DNA of 64,000 nt from an uncultured Leptolyngbyaceae cyanobacterium (GCA_938023035.1 CALIDI010000012.1:1-64000); one strand, 5' to 3'. Positions 26,679 through 36,967 are shown, counted from the stretch's first letter. Program-made: numbers and translations. Notes: generated from the sequence alone by a model not told the origin.

Positions 26679-27356
26679 TTAATGTTCTCGGAGGGCATAA
26701 CCAACACCCCGCACGGTGTGAATCAGTCGTTTTTCACCCTGCTTTTCCAACTTTAAACGGAGATACCGAACGTAGACCTCAATGATATTAGAATCTCCCA
26801 TAAAATCATATCCCCAGACCTTTTCAAGAATCTGGTCGCGGGTATAAACTTGCCGCGGGCTATGCATTAGATATTCCAGCAAATCAAACTCTTTTGCTGT
26901 CAGCTCAATGACCCGCTGACCTCGAAACACCTCACGAGTCCGACGATTTAAGCTCAAGTCTTCAAATTGCAGCAGGTCTTCATCCGCTTCGTGGGTGCGG
27001 CGTAGGTGGGCGCGGATTCTAGCCAACAATTCCTCGATGCTAAAAGGCTTAACTACATAATCATCAGCTCCTGCATCTAAGCCTGTGACGCGATCGCTGA
27101 CCTCATCACGGGCCGTCAAAAGAATCACTGGTACCTTACTTCCCGTTGCCCGTAACTGGCGGCACAGCTCTACCCCAGTCAAGCCGGGCAGCATCCAATC
27201 CAGAATCGCCAAGTCAGGCTCAGACTCCCGAGCGAGAGAAAGCCCAGACATTCCATCATAGGCTACACTCACTTGGTAGCCTTCGCTGCCTAACTCCAGC
27301 TCAATAAACCGAGCTAACTTAGCTTCATCTTCCACCAATAGGATATGGGCACACAT
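26679..27356 (-). CDS. OmpR/PhoB-family response regulator
   Basis: 225 residues. The receiver domain (1-120) has the acidic pair in LLVEDEAKL, phosphoacceptor Asp in AILDWMLPG (about 52) and Lys in DDYVVKPFS. The winged-helix DNA-binding domain (about 130-225) ends with [16 protein letters not shown] and [11 protein letters not shown]. The ATG at 27356 has AGGAG 8 nt upstream; upstream in-frame starts add unrelated residues. It pairs with the adjacent kinase. It resembles several Synechocystis regulators and I cannot assign an orthologue. Confidence 0.92.
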   Translation of the reverse strand: MCAHILLVEDEAKLARFIELELGSEGYQVSVAYDGMSGLSLARESEPDLAILDWMLPGLTGVELCRQLRATGSKVPVILLTARDEVSDRVTGLDAGADDYVVKPFSIEELLARIRAHLRRTHEADEDLLQFEDLSLNRRTREVFRGQRVIELTAKEFDLLEYLMHSPRQVYTRDQILEKVWGYDFMGDSNIIEVYVRYLRLKLEKQGEKRLIHTVRGVGYALREH

Positions 27357-27411
27357 ACAAAATCTCCTAAAGTGCAATAGTCCAGACACTTTTGAGCTGC
27401 ACCACTCTCAT

Positions 27412-27520
27412 CCTCCTTGCTCTTGAATGCCCGTCAGAGTAATGCCTTGGCTGCGCACCCTCTGCGGCCTACTCCCAAACTTCGGAAGGAGCCAGATTCA
27501 AAGGCCCTCTTCCAAGAAAA
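27412..27520 (+). repeat. R3 repeat, upstream of the regulator
   Basis: CTTGAATGCCCGTCAGAG, then CCTACTCCCAAACTTCGGAAGG and GCCAGATTCAAAGGCCCTCT, a decayed R3 copy. Confidence 0.45.
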
Positions 27521-27531
27521 GAGGGAGATTT

Positions 27532-27636
27532 CGGGTAGGGGCTAAAGCGGATGGCGTGGCAGGTCTCTATCCTATATCCTCTCTCCTCTCTTCTCTTTCC
27601 TCATTGCGGGTAGGGGCTAAAGCGGATGGCGTGGCA
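27532..27636. repeat. 30-bp exact direct repeat, spaced 75 bp
   Basis: The same 30-mer, beginning CGGGTAGGGGCTAAAGCGG and ending GATGGCGTGGCA, occurs at 27532-27561 and 27607-27636. The intervening 45 bp is a CT-rich TCCTCTCTCCTCTC tract. No gene covers it. Confidence 0.9.
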
Positions 27637-27766
27637 AGGGTTCTCAGCGTTTTCACAAAAACTGTCTGAAGCATTGTTAGTGGATACATCTAATTTAATT
27701 GAGGTAGTCCTGAGAAAAATAAGATTTTCCTAAGTAGAAGAATAATCTTTGCTGAAAAAAGCCCGA

Positions 27767-28798
27767 TTAGGGGCATTCCCCACTAGTACATTGACGCTGG
27801 CAGAGCCATAAACCAAACCAACTGTTTGGATCGGTCCAAATATGCAGGGGATAGAGCGCGTGTTGTTTCAACTCCTGACTTAGGGTTGGCAAATGAAACT
27901 TGCGGGATATTTCCGTATGGATTGTTTCGGTATCACTCAAGCAGACTTCATAGTTTAAGGCACTGAGAACCACTGTTTGCCGTTTCAGGCTACAAAGGTG
28001 CATTTCAATTTGATGGTCGATCGCGTTATAAAAAGCAAGATGAGAAAACTGGTCGAGATCAAAGTTAGCTTGAAAACGATGATTGAGATGCCGCAGCATA
28101 TTGAGATTGAACTGAGCTGTGATTCCCTGAGCATCGTTATAGGCAGCCTCGATCACATCGACTGGTTTTTGTAGATCGACACCCAAGAGAAAAAAATCTC
28201 CTGGCTGAAGGGCTTGCTGAATCTGGGCAAGAAAGCGATCGCACTCTAGAGGGTGCAAATTTCCCAGGGTGCTGCCCAGAAAAATCAACATCCGGTTTTC
28301 GAATTCACGGGGTGGGAGCTGAGCCAGAGCTTGTTCATAGGTTCCGGCCAAACCACACAGCTTTAAGCTGGGGTATTGATGGAGGAGAGCTAACGCTGTT
28401 GCTTTCAGAATGCCTGCACTGACATCAATGGGGCAATAGTAGAGCCAATGATTGAGCTGATGATAAGCCTCCAATAACAGCCGGGTTTTCCGTGAACTAC
28501 CGCTACCGAGTTCAATCAAATCACAAGCCCCTGTGAACTGGGCAATTTCGATCGCAAATTTTGCCAAAATATCCTGTTCCGTCCGGGTGGGGTAGTATTC
28601 TGGCAATTCTGTAATTTGCTCAAATAATTCAGAACCATGGTCATCATAAAAATACCGACAGGGTAAAGTCTTTTGCGGTTGACTTAACCCTTGAATCACG
28701 TCCTGGCCGTTATCTGCTAACGCCATCGTGGTTTCAAAGGCAATCCAACGAAAGCGCGGGTTGTTGCTCGATTTAGTCTCAGTTTGTAAAGCTTTCAT
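27767..28798 (-). CDS. egtD: L-histidine N-alpha-methyltransferase (EgtD)
   Basis: A 343-residue SAM-dependent enzyme that trimethylates histidine to hercynine, the first step of ergothioneine synthesis. It has RYFYDDHGSELFEQITELPE YYPTRTE near residues 48-74, the SAM loop DLIELGSGSSRKTRLLL and FLGSTLGNLHP, all typical of the DUF2260/EgtD family. Its partner EgtB is not in the window. A single gene with the downstream R3/30-bp repeats on its 3' side. Confidence 0.93.
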   Translation of the reverse strand: MKALQTETKSSNNPRFRWIAFETTMALADNGQDVIQGLSQPQKTLPCRYFYDDHGSELFEQITELPEYYPTRTEQDILAKFAIEIAQFTGACDLIELGSGSSRKTRLLLEAYHQLNHWLYYCPIDVSAGILKATALALLHQYPSLKLCGLAGTYEQALAQLPPREFENRMLIFLGSTLGNLHPLECDRFLAQIQQALQPGDFFLLGVDLQKPVDVIEAAYNDAQGITAQFNLNMLRHLNHRFQANFDLDQFSHLAFYNAIDHQIEMHLCSLKRQTVVLSALNYEVCLSDTETIHTEISRKFHLPTLSQELKQHALYPLHIWTDPNSWFGLWLCQRQCTSGECP

Positions 28799-29015
28799 GC
28801 CTATATTCCCCTGTTAAGTAAGTGGGTGCAATGAGATAGAAGCTGCGAGCCGGGGTGGAAGGAGGTTCACCCCCGGCCTAAGAGCGCAGGCCCCCCTCTT
28901 ACAATGAATTAGAATTGTCTGCTGAGTGATGGGCAAAAATCTGAGGCGGGTCGGTCGGCTGGCTCAGCCCTTCATACTCTCCCAGTTGCTGAATCAGCTT
29001 GGCGATTAGCCCAGT

Positions 29016-31700
29016 TCAACCGGTTTGGTGACTGGCTCCGATACCCGCTCCGTTATCACCGTGGAAGTATTCATAGAATAAAATCAAATCGCGCCAGTAG
29101 GGATCGGTTTGAAACAACGAGTTAGCTCCATAAACCGGGCGGTCACCCGCTTGATTGCGCAAAAAGATTCGGGTGAGGCGCTGAGATAGCTCTGTGGCCA
29201 CTTCCCAGAGGCTCATCATTTGCCCTGACCCGGTTGGGCATTCAACCTTAAAATCATCGCCGAGATAATGGTGAAACTTTTGTAGCGACTCAATTAACAA
29301 AAAATTGACTGGAAACCAGATGGGGCCACGCCAATTAGAATTACCACCAAACAGACCACTGGTTGATTCAGCGGGTTCATAATCGACTCGAAACTCTGCA
29401 CCGTTGGCGTAGAAGCGATAGGGATGCTCGGCATGATAGCGAGAAACTGACCGGATGCCGTGGTCGCTCAGAAACTCCGAGGCATCCAACATTTTTTGCA
29501 GAATCCGTTTAAGTTTCTCACCGGAGACGATCGCCAGTAGGCGTCTTGCTCCCACTCCCGGAGTTTCCATACAGGCGACATTGCGGCGGAGATCCAACCG
29601 ATTTTGAATAAACCATTCCAGCCGTTTTTTGAAGTTTGGCAGTTGTTGCAGGGTTTCAGGCTCTAGAGTTTCAACCGCAAACAGCGGAATTAACCCCACC
29701 ATTGATCGCACTTTCATATCAATTTGGTGTCCGTTGGGCAGATGCAACACGTCATAGTAAAACCCATCAGTTTCATTCCACAAAGAGGCTTCCATCTCGC
29801 CAATATGGTTCATGGCATCGGCGATATAAAGGTAGTGCTCAAAGAACTTGGTGGCAATGTCTTCATAAACAGGATTTGTCCTTGCCAATTCCAGGGCGAT
29901 CGCCAGCATATTCAGACAATACATCCCCATCCAACTGGTGCCATCCGATTGATCGATGTGTCCCCCAGTGGGCAGCGCTGCACTCCGGTCAAACACACCA
30001 ATATTATCCAAACCTAAAAAACCACCCTGAAAAACATTGTTACCCTCCACATCCTTACGATTAACCCACCAGGTAAAGTTCAGTAAGAGTTTTTGAAAAA
30101 CCCGCTCTAGAAAGGCTCGATCAGCCTTACCATACATCTTTTGTTCAATCTTATAAACCCGCCAAGTCGCCCAGGCATGTACTGGTGGGTTGACATCACT
30201 AAACGCCCACTCATAGGCCGGAATCTGGCCATTGGGATGCATATACCACTCGCGAGTTAGTACATCCAGTTGATACTTGGCAAAATCAGGATCAATCAAA
30301 GCAAAGGTGATGCAGTGAAACGCCAAATCCCAAGCGGCAAACCAGGGGTATTCCCACTTATCGCACATAGAAAGAATGTCATCTGCATACAGATGAAACC
30401 ACTCTCGATTTCGGCCTCGTTTGCGCTCTGACGGTGGCTCAGGGGTCGCGGCATCTCCCTTGAGCCAGTCTGCGATAATATAGTGGTAGTACTGCTTGCA
30501 CCAGAGCATCCCAGCAAAGGCTTGCCGTTGAATGATCTGCCTATCTGGATCGAGGGAAAAGGGGGTAACCTGCTGATAAAACTCATCTGCTTCCTGTTTG
30601 CGTTTGATCACGATCGCGGCAAATTCCTGGAAGGGCGATGTCAGGGTAAGTGGCTCAGGGATGCCCGGTTGGGGAGCAAGGGTCGCTCCAACCCCTTCAA
30701 CAGGTAACCCAAAACTTTCAGGAGATTGATCGCTCAAGCGCAATTGAATCGTTTGTGACGCTCCTGGGGCGATCGCTAAGACGTAATTAATCGCAGCTTT
30801 TGTGCCGATCCGCTCAGGATTTACAGCTTCTTTACGATGATGTACCACATAATCGTTAATGCCATCTTTCACATAGGGAGATGCATTCGGAGTCCCAAAT
30901 AAGCGTTCGTTATTCGTTTCATTTTCAGTCAATAAGACCTCTGCATCACCTTGAGCATAGAGCCAGCGAGTGCCCAATGTCGGGTGCGATGCTCGAATCC
31001 ACTTAAGCAGATTCTCTGAGTTTATTGCTTGCAATTGGGGTTTATTCAAGTGATCCCCATTCCATGACCAGGTATTCCGAAACCAGAGGGTTGGCAACAG
31101 ATGCAGCGTTTTTGTTTCTGCTCCTCGGTTAAAGACTGTGATTTGAATCAAAATATCATCGGGCGAGTGCTTAGCATATTCAACGAACACGTCAAAATAG
31201 CGACTTTGGTCAAATACACCTGTCTCTATCAACTCAAACTCTAGCTGGCGTCGGTCACGATGATGATTTTCTTGAACTAATTCGGCATAAGGAAAAGTCT
31301 GATAGGGGTATTTATATAAAGCCTTCATATAAGAATGGGTCGGAGTATTATCAAGATAAAAATAATATTCTTTAACATCTTCTCCATGATTCCCTTCATT
31401 GCCGGTTAAACCAAATAACCATTCCTTTAGGATCGGATCATTCCCATTCCATAATGCGATCGCAAAGCACAATCGCTGGTGATTATCTGAGATGCCCAAC
31501 AACCCATCTTCGCCCCAGCGATAGGCACGAGAACGAGCTTGGTCATGGCTAAAGTCGTCCCAGGCAGAACCGGAAGGACTATAATCTTCTCGCACGGTGC
31601 CCCACTGGCGATCGCTGAGATAAGGCCCCCATCGCCGCCAATGCTCAGTATGGGCGATCGCTGCGGCCAGTCGCTGAGTCTCAATTGTTTGAATCATCAT
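29016..31700 (-). CDS. Glycoside hydrolase, GH63/MGH1-like (alpha,alpha)6-barrel
   Basis: An 894-residue cytosolic protein. It opens with [25 protein letters not shown] and carries family stretches such as [21 protein letters not shown]-like ([17 protein letters not shown]), [19 protein letters not shown] and, near the C-terminus, [19 protein letters not shown], the conserved GH63/mannosylglycerate-hydrolase-like site. Close relatives are listed as glucosidases, with the substrate (glucosylglycerate, mannosylglycerate or oligosaccharide) unproven. The ATG at 31700 has GGAG 6 to 10 nt upstream and is preferred to 31736. Confidence 0.8.
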   Translation of the reverse strand: MMIQTIETQRLAAAIAHTEHWRRWGPYLSDRQWGTVREDYSPSGSAWDDFSHDQARSRAYRWGEDGLLGISDNHQRLCFAIALWNGNDPILKEWLFGLTGNEGNHGEDVKEYYFYLDNTPTHSYMKALYKYPYQTFPYAELVQENHHRDRRQLEFELIETGVFDQSRYFDVFVEYAKHSPDDILIQITVFNRGAETKTLHLLPTLWFRNTWSWNGDHLNKPQLQAINSENLLKWIRASHPTLGTRWLYAQGDAEVLLTENETNNERLFGTPNASPYVKDGINDYVVHHRKEAVNPERIGTKAAINYVLAIAPGASQTIQLRLSDQSPESFGLPVEGVGATLAPQPGIPEPLTLTSPFQEFAAIVIKRKQEADEFYQQVTPFSLDPDRQIIQRQAFAGMLWCKQYYHYIIADWLKGDAATPEPPSERKRGRNREWFHLYADDILSMCDKWEYPWFAAWDLAFHCITFALIDPDFAKYQLDVLTREWYMHPNGQIPAYEWAFSDVNPPVHAWATWRVYKIEQKMYGKADRAFLERVFQKLLLNFTWWVNRKDVEGNNVFQGGFLGLDNIGVFDRSAALPTGGHIDQSDGTSWMGMYCLNMLAIALELARTNPVYEDIATKFFEHYLYIADAMNHIGEMEASLWNETDGFYYDVLHLPNGHQIDMKVRSMVGLIPLFAVETLEPETLQQLPNFKKRLEWFIQNRLDLRRNVACMETPGVGARRLLAIVSGEKLKRILQKMLDASEFLSDHGIRSVSRYHAEHPYRFYANGAEFRVDYEPAESTSGLFGGNSNWRGPIWFPVNFLLIESLQKFHHYLGDDFKVECPTGSGQMMSLWEVATELSQRLTRIFLRNQAGDRPVYGANSLFQTDPYWRDLILFYEYFHGDNGAGIGASHQTG

Positions 31701-32260
31701 ACTCGCAACTCCACACAACTTCATCATTAATTGCATCTGTCTTTAATTGCAGTATCCATCGGCTAACCCATAGCAGGTTGAGTTTAGGATTAAAAATTGA
31801 TGAGGGTCGTTCCTTACCCCTAGAGCAAAACCCAATAGATGGACAGCAGAGCCTTACAGAAAAGGAGCCAGGGGGTATACTGTTACTTAGAAATATCAGT
31901 GAAGATCTTTGACCCAGCAGTTTTTTGACTGGTTCTGATAAGAAGTTCTAGTATGGCGCAGAGAGACTGATGCCTTAGTCTACTAGCCAGTTACTCGAGG
32001 CGTACTCGGTAACATCTCATCCAGGCCTTGCACAAACATCTTGCCCCTAGCCTAAGCCAAAACTCTTACGGCTCGCATCCTTTACTTTAGCAGATCAAAC
32101 AGTCTTCGCCAGCTTGGTTTGAAGCATTGCCAGACCTTCAACATTCATCCACCTGTTGAGAACCACCCTTTCAAACAGAAAGAGCGAACGACATTAGACC
32201 TTTCCTATAAATGCATGTAATAGTCGGACTTCATTGAGATCAACACCTGACCTCATCAAC
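31701..32260. other. Long spacer before the IS66 derivative
   Basis: About 560 bp with no credible frame, repeat or hairpin. It includes the leader of the glycosidase gene and, before the IS insertion, may have held the promoter of the GAF gene now at 32947. Confidence 0.5.
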
Positions 32261-32268
32261 AATGGAGG

Positions 32269-32926
32269 GTAACTACTCAGCCTTAAAAGAAAGAGGTGAT
32301 TTCTGAGAAAAGGAATGATCATGGCTAAAGTATAGCCAAACCCAGTATTTAAGGGAGAACAGTCGATTGAGCCAGGAACCAGTGCCATCCAAGATCAGCC
32401 GAGAGGAAATCCGTGCAGTGTATTTGCAGGGAGAAGAGGCAGTGCCAGATGCTGTTGCTATTGGGCACGATTAAACACCAGGTGGATCAAGCCAAAGCGA
32501 CTGGGCAAAATGTCCTTGCTCCAGAACTCATCTTAGAATTTGAGCACCGCTATCAGGCGCTCCTGGAGCAAGGGTTTGCTGCCAATCCACCGCCACCACC
32601 ACCGCTGGTTAAATCTCGTGGTCGCCTCAAACAATCCCCTGCCCGCAATTTGCTCCATCGCCTCAACCAGCAAGCGGCGGTGCTGGGCTTCATGCATGAC
32701 TTTACGGTTCCCTTTGATAACAATCAGGCGGAGCGTGACTTACGCATGATGAAACTGAAGCAGAAAATCTCCGGTGGGTTTCGCTCCCATGAAGGCGCAA
32801 CCATGTTTTGCCGCATTCGGAGTTATCTGTCTACTTTGAGAAAACAAGGGATTTCCGTTCTTGATGCGTTGGTGAGTTTGTTTATGGGCAATCCAATCTT
32901 CCCTCCACTCAAAGCTGAGTAGTTAC
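32269..32926 (+). mobile_element. IS66-family derivative, 658 bp, internally deleted
   Basis: The ends are inverted, GTAACTACTCAGC at the left and GCTGAGTAGTTAC at the right, starting with GTAA as IS66 ends do. The flanks carry a perfect 8-bp target duplication AATGGAGG (32261-32268, 32927-32934), the IS66 length. Full IS66 elements are about 2 to 2.5 kb; this one keeps only the two ends of tnpC. It is non-autonomous. Confidence 0.9.
32367..32922 (+). pseudogene. IS66 transposase TnpC remnant
   Basis: A TTG at 32367 opens LSQEPVPSKISREEIRAVYL, the transposase N-terminus. After about 26 codons an internal deletion jumps, out of frame, to the C-terminal third (LLLLGTIKHQVDQAKATGQ, VPFDNNQAERDLRMMK, KISGGFRSHEGA, LRKQGISVLDAL). 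The NNQAERD motif holds the catalytic glutamate of the DDE set; the two aspartates are lost. Not functional. Confidence 0.9.
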
Positions 32927-32946
32927 AATGGAGGATAGAAAAATCC

Positions 32947-33735
32947 ATGCCAGAAATTGCCAAACGTCCAGAGCAGCGGGCATTAGAGCTATTATCAAAC
33001 CTCAATTATCGCACTGGCGAACTGGCTCGCTATCTCCAGGACATTGCCACAGGGGTGAGTGAGCTAACTAGCGTCGATTGGTCGGTCGTTACCTTTTGCC
33101 AGGATGGCACTGAGCGGATATTAGCCAGCTCTATTGAACTAGGAGATCTCGGAGATCAGGTTTACTCCCTCCATGGCACGCTGACAGGAACTATTGTGGA
33201 AACTGGAACTTGCCTGGTTGTGGAAAATACCATGACTTGCCGGGACTATGGCGAGGCCCCGACAGGCTATCATGCCTATCTAGGGGTACCCCTGCGCACC
33301 TCTGAAGGCAAGATCATTGGCACCGTTTGTTCCTTTCATCAGCAACCTCGCCAATTTACACCTGCCGAAATTGAACTGGTCAAAATTTTTGCAGAGCGAG
33401 CTGCAACCGCGATTGATAACTATCAAATTTATCAATCTCAGCAAGCATTAAACGCACAACTGCGGGCAGAAATACAAGAACGGCAGGCCGCAGAAGCAGC
33501 TCTTCGCCAAAGCGAAGAACAACTCCGTCAAATTACCGATAATCTGGAGCAGGTGTTTTGGTTACGTACACCCGATGGCACGCCGATTTATTTGAGTCCA
33601 GCCTTTGAAAAGGTTTGGGGGCAGCCCCGACAAAACTGGTTTGATCGACCAAACACCTGGATCGATTCCATTGGCTGGTTAAGAAAGGCATTGCAAATGC
33701 CCAAAGCAGTTGCCTGCAAGGCAAAGCGCTCATAA
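32947..33735 (+). pseudogene. Truncated GAF-PAS sensor protein
   Basis: 262 codons. A GAF domain (about 20-160; SVDWSVVTFCQDG, YHAYLGVPLRTSEGKIIGTV), a coiled coil (about 165-195) and the first ~45 residues of a PAS domain (ITDNLEQVFWLRTPDGTPIY). The PAS domain stops at WIDSI (about 33670), where HPEDR is expected, and the last ~20 codons are antisense to a nitroreductase gene. A kinase or cyclase output domain is presumably lost. The ribosome site GGAGG (32930-32934) is part of the IS66 target duplication, so the insertion also cut it from its promoter. Confidence 0.8.
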
Positions 33736-34499
33736 CAACGACCCACTTCTACCCAGTGGGTTTTGTCATCATCATCCGAGACAAAGATGGCAACCCCCGC
33801 CGAACTTCGCAGTTGACGGGCACACTTCTCATTCTCTGGTTGCGATCGCAATATTAACGGCAAGAGCACATTCCCCAACCAGCGCGGAATGGAAGGATTG
33901 CCAGAGGTACGGCTCCAGATGCCATCCCCCTTCCGTCGGGCCTCACTATCATTAAAGCGAATCCATAATTTCAGCTCTTTTACAAAGGCCGAGTTGTTGA
34001 TCTGGGCCGTGTTACCTCTGATCACATAATCCAACACCCTTTCTATCTCTGCTGGTTGAGTCAGCATCACCACGCGCACCCCTGCACCTGTTCCCATGGC
34101 TGTGAGCAGGTCTAATTCTTCGGGTTTTAGAGGTTGGCCGTCATATTCAGCACGCGTGCACTGTCGATGAGAAATCGCCTTAAACAGTGGCGTTACCTCG
34201 GCCTGAGCCGGGGCCAGGGTAATCCGCACGGCACCATCCCCGGCAGCATCAAAAATCATCTGTCCGGAGAGGCCATGGGCTTTGGCCGCTTGCAGAAGAT
34301 TTTCGGCAGCGCAGCCCAGAGATACATAGAGATGGTGATTATCGGGATCAACAACCGGGCACCGCCGTGATAAATCCGGCAGAATCGTGATCGCCCGCTC
34401 CTCCAGATGAAATCGCCAGCATTGGGTATTGTGGCTGGAGGGGGCCAGGGTAGCGTAGCGCACCAGTTCTTTGAGTTGGGTCGCGTTGGGAGCATTCAT
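33588..34499 (-). pseudogene. Truncated nitroreductase-family protein (Acg-like)
   Basis: 303 codons from the ATG at 34499. It has LVRYATLAPSSHNTQCWRF, SLGCAAENLLQAAKAHGL and, near the end, RCYERFALQATALGICNAFLNQP, all of the Acg/TM-type FMN-nitroreductase family. After NQPME (about 33672) the family sequence ends and the last ~28 codons are antisense to the PAS domain of the facing gene. About 30-40 C-terminal residues are missing, so activity is doubtful. Confidence 0.75.
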
Positions 34500-34545
34500 C
34501 GGTTGACCTCTGGTTAGGTAGGCGCAGGCATAGATTCTGGGTGAT

Positions 34546-34752
34546 TCACACCCGTTGGAGAATGGACTTCCGCTGTGACTGGTCATCGCCAACAGAAAGG
34601 GGTGTGCTGGCATTTTCTGGGCCATCTTCAGACCCTAGCCAGCCGAGCCATTCTGTGAGCTGCCCGAAAGCGTAGGCTGTGCTGAACAGCGTAGAAAAAA
34701 CGGCAGACCAAAATCCGATCGTCTTCACCGATGGAGAGATGGAAGGAACCAT
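34546..34752 (-). pseudogene. N-terminal fragment of a membrane protein
   Basis: MVPSISPSVKTIGFWSAVFS and AYAFGQLTEWLGWLGSEDGP, then NASTPL, look like the start of a multi-pass cyanobacterial membrane protein. After STPL the resemblance ends and SVGDDQSQRKSILQRV is unrelated. Only one membrane helix remains. Part of the rearranged 32-35 kb zone. Confidence 0.5.
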
Positions 34753-34814
34753 TTTTATATAAGGATAGGAGATAGAAAAAAGAAGAATAGAAGATAGAAA
34801 AAATGGCTGACCGT

Positions 34815-34844
34815 CATTCACGTTCATTCACGTTCATTCACGTT
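34815..34844. repeat. Three tandem 10-bp units
   Basis: CATTCACGTT occurs three times head to tail, between the membrane fragment and the next gene. Confidence 0.9.
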
Positions 34845-35262
34845 ATGGTTGGATTCTCTGGAACCCATGAATCAACCAGCCCCATAATGGTTGGCCGATG
34901 CAGGGAGAGATCATGATTAGCAGCAGCCCAATGGGCATCAATCCTCCTTGAGAGAGCTGGTAGTCAGCCAGAATTTGTGGCCACGAATACCCAAATATTA
35001 GCCGCCCTAAACCCAGCTCAAATGCGAAGGTTAAACCTGACCACAAAGCGCCTACTCCTAACTGTTGCGATCGCGATGCCAGTAACCAAGGTGTGGACAG
35101 CGTTGCAAGGGCCATTACCAAAATTGTCCCCATCGCAAAAGAAATGGGAAGCGCCTGAGCCTCTCCCACCGCTGGTTCTAGCCATAGAACCCGAACAGTG
35201 CCATTTAGGCTCTCCGCCAAGATAAAGAACAACCAAGCTACAACACTTTTTAAACCAAGCAT
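34843..35262 (-). CDS. Four-helix membrane protein (139 aa)
   Basis: Starts MLGLKSVVAWLFFILAESLN at 35262, then NGTVRVLWLEPAVG and three more hydrophobic helices (about 47-65, 70-88, 112-130). The NGT.R....P pattern after helix 1 recurs in small uncharacterised membrane proteins of several phyla. Function unknown. Frames starting further upstream (35358) add a hydrophilic stretch without family support. Confidence 0.65.
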   Translation of the reverse strand: MLGLKSVVAWLFFILAESLNGTVRVLWLEPAVGEAQALPISFAMGTILVMALATLSTPWLLASRSQQLGVGALWSGLTFAFELGLGRLIFGYSWPQILADYQLSQGGLMPIGLLLIMISPCIGQPLWGWLIHGFQRIQP

Positions 35263-35919
35263 CACTGGTCTCTCACTCAATTTGGCCCCAATACGCTGTC
35301 TATATCGAACGGTAACCCTTAAATATGAGGAACTTGTGAGGAGTGACTGGGGCGACACGACTGGGTTTATCGCGATCGCTAGGCGGCTTAGCTTAGTCTA
35401 TGCCCTGCTCAAAGAGGGCTTGCGAAAGGCCCCCGCGATCTCCAAACAGCTTTCCCCAAGTCTTTGGTCATGGCGAGAACTGACTTGCGGTTATTGGCGT
35501 GGCCAGCGTGAGGGTAACAGCCCGTCGTTCGCTGTGGTCGTTGATGATGCGGTACAGCCTAGAGCCAAATACCACCCCACCAGAGCATAAGCATAAGGAT
35601 CACCAGGGAGTCGCTTTGGGTTCTCTCTTTAGCCTCATGAATGCAATGGACTGAAAATCTTGGCGCTTTACCACAGAAGACTCAGAGATCTGGCTCTATG
35701 TCGTCTGTGCCGCTGTGGCCAGGTTTCAGGCTATCGAATTCTTATTTCTTAGCATTTGATACTTTGAGCAGCATCCTCAGCACTATTTTTGACACGCGGT
35801 TCTTTGTCGAACTCACGTTAAAAAAGAATGCTGCTAATTCAAGTGATGAATCGATGGTTGAGAGGCCTAAAAGCTCGTTTAGGATTTTGCTCTGATCAGC
35901 CGTTCGATTTGATTCAGAG
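35263..35919. other. Spacer holding R2 copy 3
   Basis: No gene recognised. The centre is the inverted R2 copy. On the minus strand around 35440-35560 a short stretch reads GSRLYRIINDHSERRAVTL, which may be an old gene fragment or chance. Confidence 0.4.
35590..35722 (-). repeat. R2 repeat, copy 3 (inverted)
   Basis: On the minus strand the head GGCCACAGCGGCACAGACGA pairs with CTTCTGTGGTAAAGC, followed by GCGCCAAGATTTTCAGTCC, ATTGCATTCATGAGGC and TAAAGAGAGAACCCAAAGC. It matches copies 1 and 2 over head and tail and is not interrupted at the site used by the mobile element in copy 2. Confidence 0.7.
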
Positions 35920-36516
35920 TTACCTCGCTGGGTTTGGCCATCGCCAGTTGGGGCGGTTCCAGTCATACATCGCTTGAATCTCATACTCAGCACCATCATC
36001 AAAGCGTACCGTGCCAGTAACCTGACCATCCACGGGAGAGGTTTTCAGGCCCACCACGGTGCAGGCAAACCATTCCCGCTGGCAAGGCCCGGTGGTTTGC
36101 ACCCACTCCCACAGGCCATTGTTGACTTCAATGCGATCGCCCACACTCAGTGGCAGCGTTTCTTCCTCGTCGTAAACAGCTAGGTGGCTTTGCTCCACCT
36201 GCTGCAACCACTGCACACCATACTTTTCGCGCAGAAACTGCACCCTCCCAGAATCCTGCTGCTGCAACCAGTCATTCAACAATGTTGCCTTCCAATCTTG
36301 ATTTTGAGCCGTCTGCTGCCGCACAAACACCAGTAAAGCCTGCCGTTCTTCTGGGGTGAGCAGCGTCAGGGGGTTCCCAGAAGCCGGATCTAGGTTGAGG
36401 GTTGTCGTCAGACTTTCAAGCAGGATTTGTTGCTGGCGATCGCTCAGGGGGGCGCCATTTACCAAACATTGACGAAAGGCAAGCTGAAGTGCCGCTTTTA
36501 ACTCCGCAAAACCCAT
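35920..36516 (-). CDS. Conserved cyanobacterial hypothetical protein (198 aa)
   Basis: Helical N-terminal 110 residues (MGFAELKAALQLAFRQCLVN...) and a beta-rich C-terminal half with SVGDRIEVNNGLWEWVQTTG, WFACTVVGL and TVRFDDGAEYEIQAMYDW, which looks like a small SH3-like or Tudor-like barrel. No catalytic motif. The ATG at 36516 is chosen over the TTG at 36522. Confidence 0.65.
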   Translation of the reverse strand: MGFAELKAALQLAFRQCLVNGAPLSDRQQQILLESLTTTLNLDPASGNPLTLLTPEERQALLVFVRQQTAQNQDWKATLLNDWLQQQDSGRVQFLREKYGVQWLQQVEQSHLAVYDEEETLPLSVGDRIEVNNGLWEWVQTTGPCQREWFACTVVGLKTSPVDGQVTGTVRFDDGAEYEIQAMYDWNRPNWRWPNPAR

Positions 36517-36967
36517 GGACAACCCAACTCACAAGATGGAAGACTGACTGCAGGTTGATTGCCTCTGCCAAAGCTTAGATCTCAGAGGTGAGTCAGAAAA
36601 CCGACCCAGGCTAGGTACTTGAGCGATGGGCTCTGTCATTAGCTTTCTGACCAGAGCGATAGCTTTTTATTATGCCAAACTTATACCATTTTGAATGTGC
36701 GATTTTGGAGGGCAAAAGCCCGGCAGCACCAGGTATTTAATCGGGTATTTGCCCTATTGTTTAATAATTTAAAATTGGCATGATCGCTACAGGCACCTGA
36801 CTGAGTCTAGAGTACAGGAGTAGACCTTTTTGATTGGGGGCAATGCCCAAAAAAAGAGAGAAAGAGCAAAGACAAAAGCGCGTTGTAGGGTGTGCAGCCT
36901 TTGGCTACGGGCTGTGTTACAGCAGTCATCGGATGTGGTCATCGAATACAGCCCACGAGCAGGGAGG
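36517..36967. other. Spacer with R1 copy 4
   Basis: Non-coding apart from the inverted R1 repeat. The rest is AT-rich (36660-36790) and shows no gene. Confidence 0.5.
36591..36652 (-). repeat. R1 palindromic repeat, copy 4 (inverted)
   Basis: On the minus strand GGTCAGAAAGCTAATGAC, then GCTCAAGTACC and GGTTTTCTGACTCAC. The end blocks are more complementary here than in other copies; the middle block has drifted. Confidence 0.65.
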
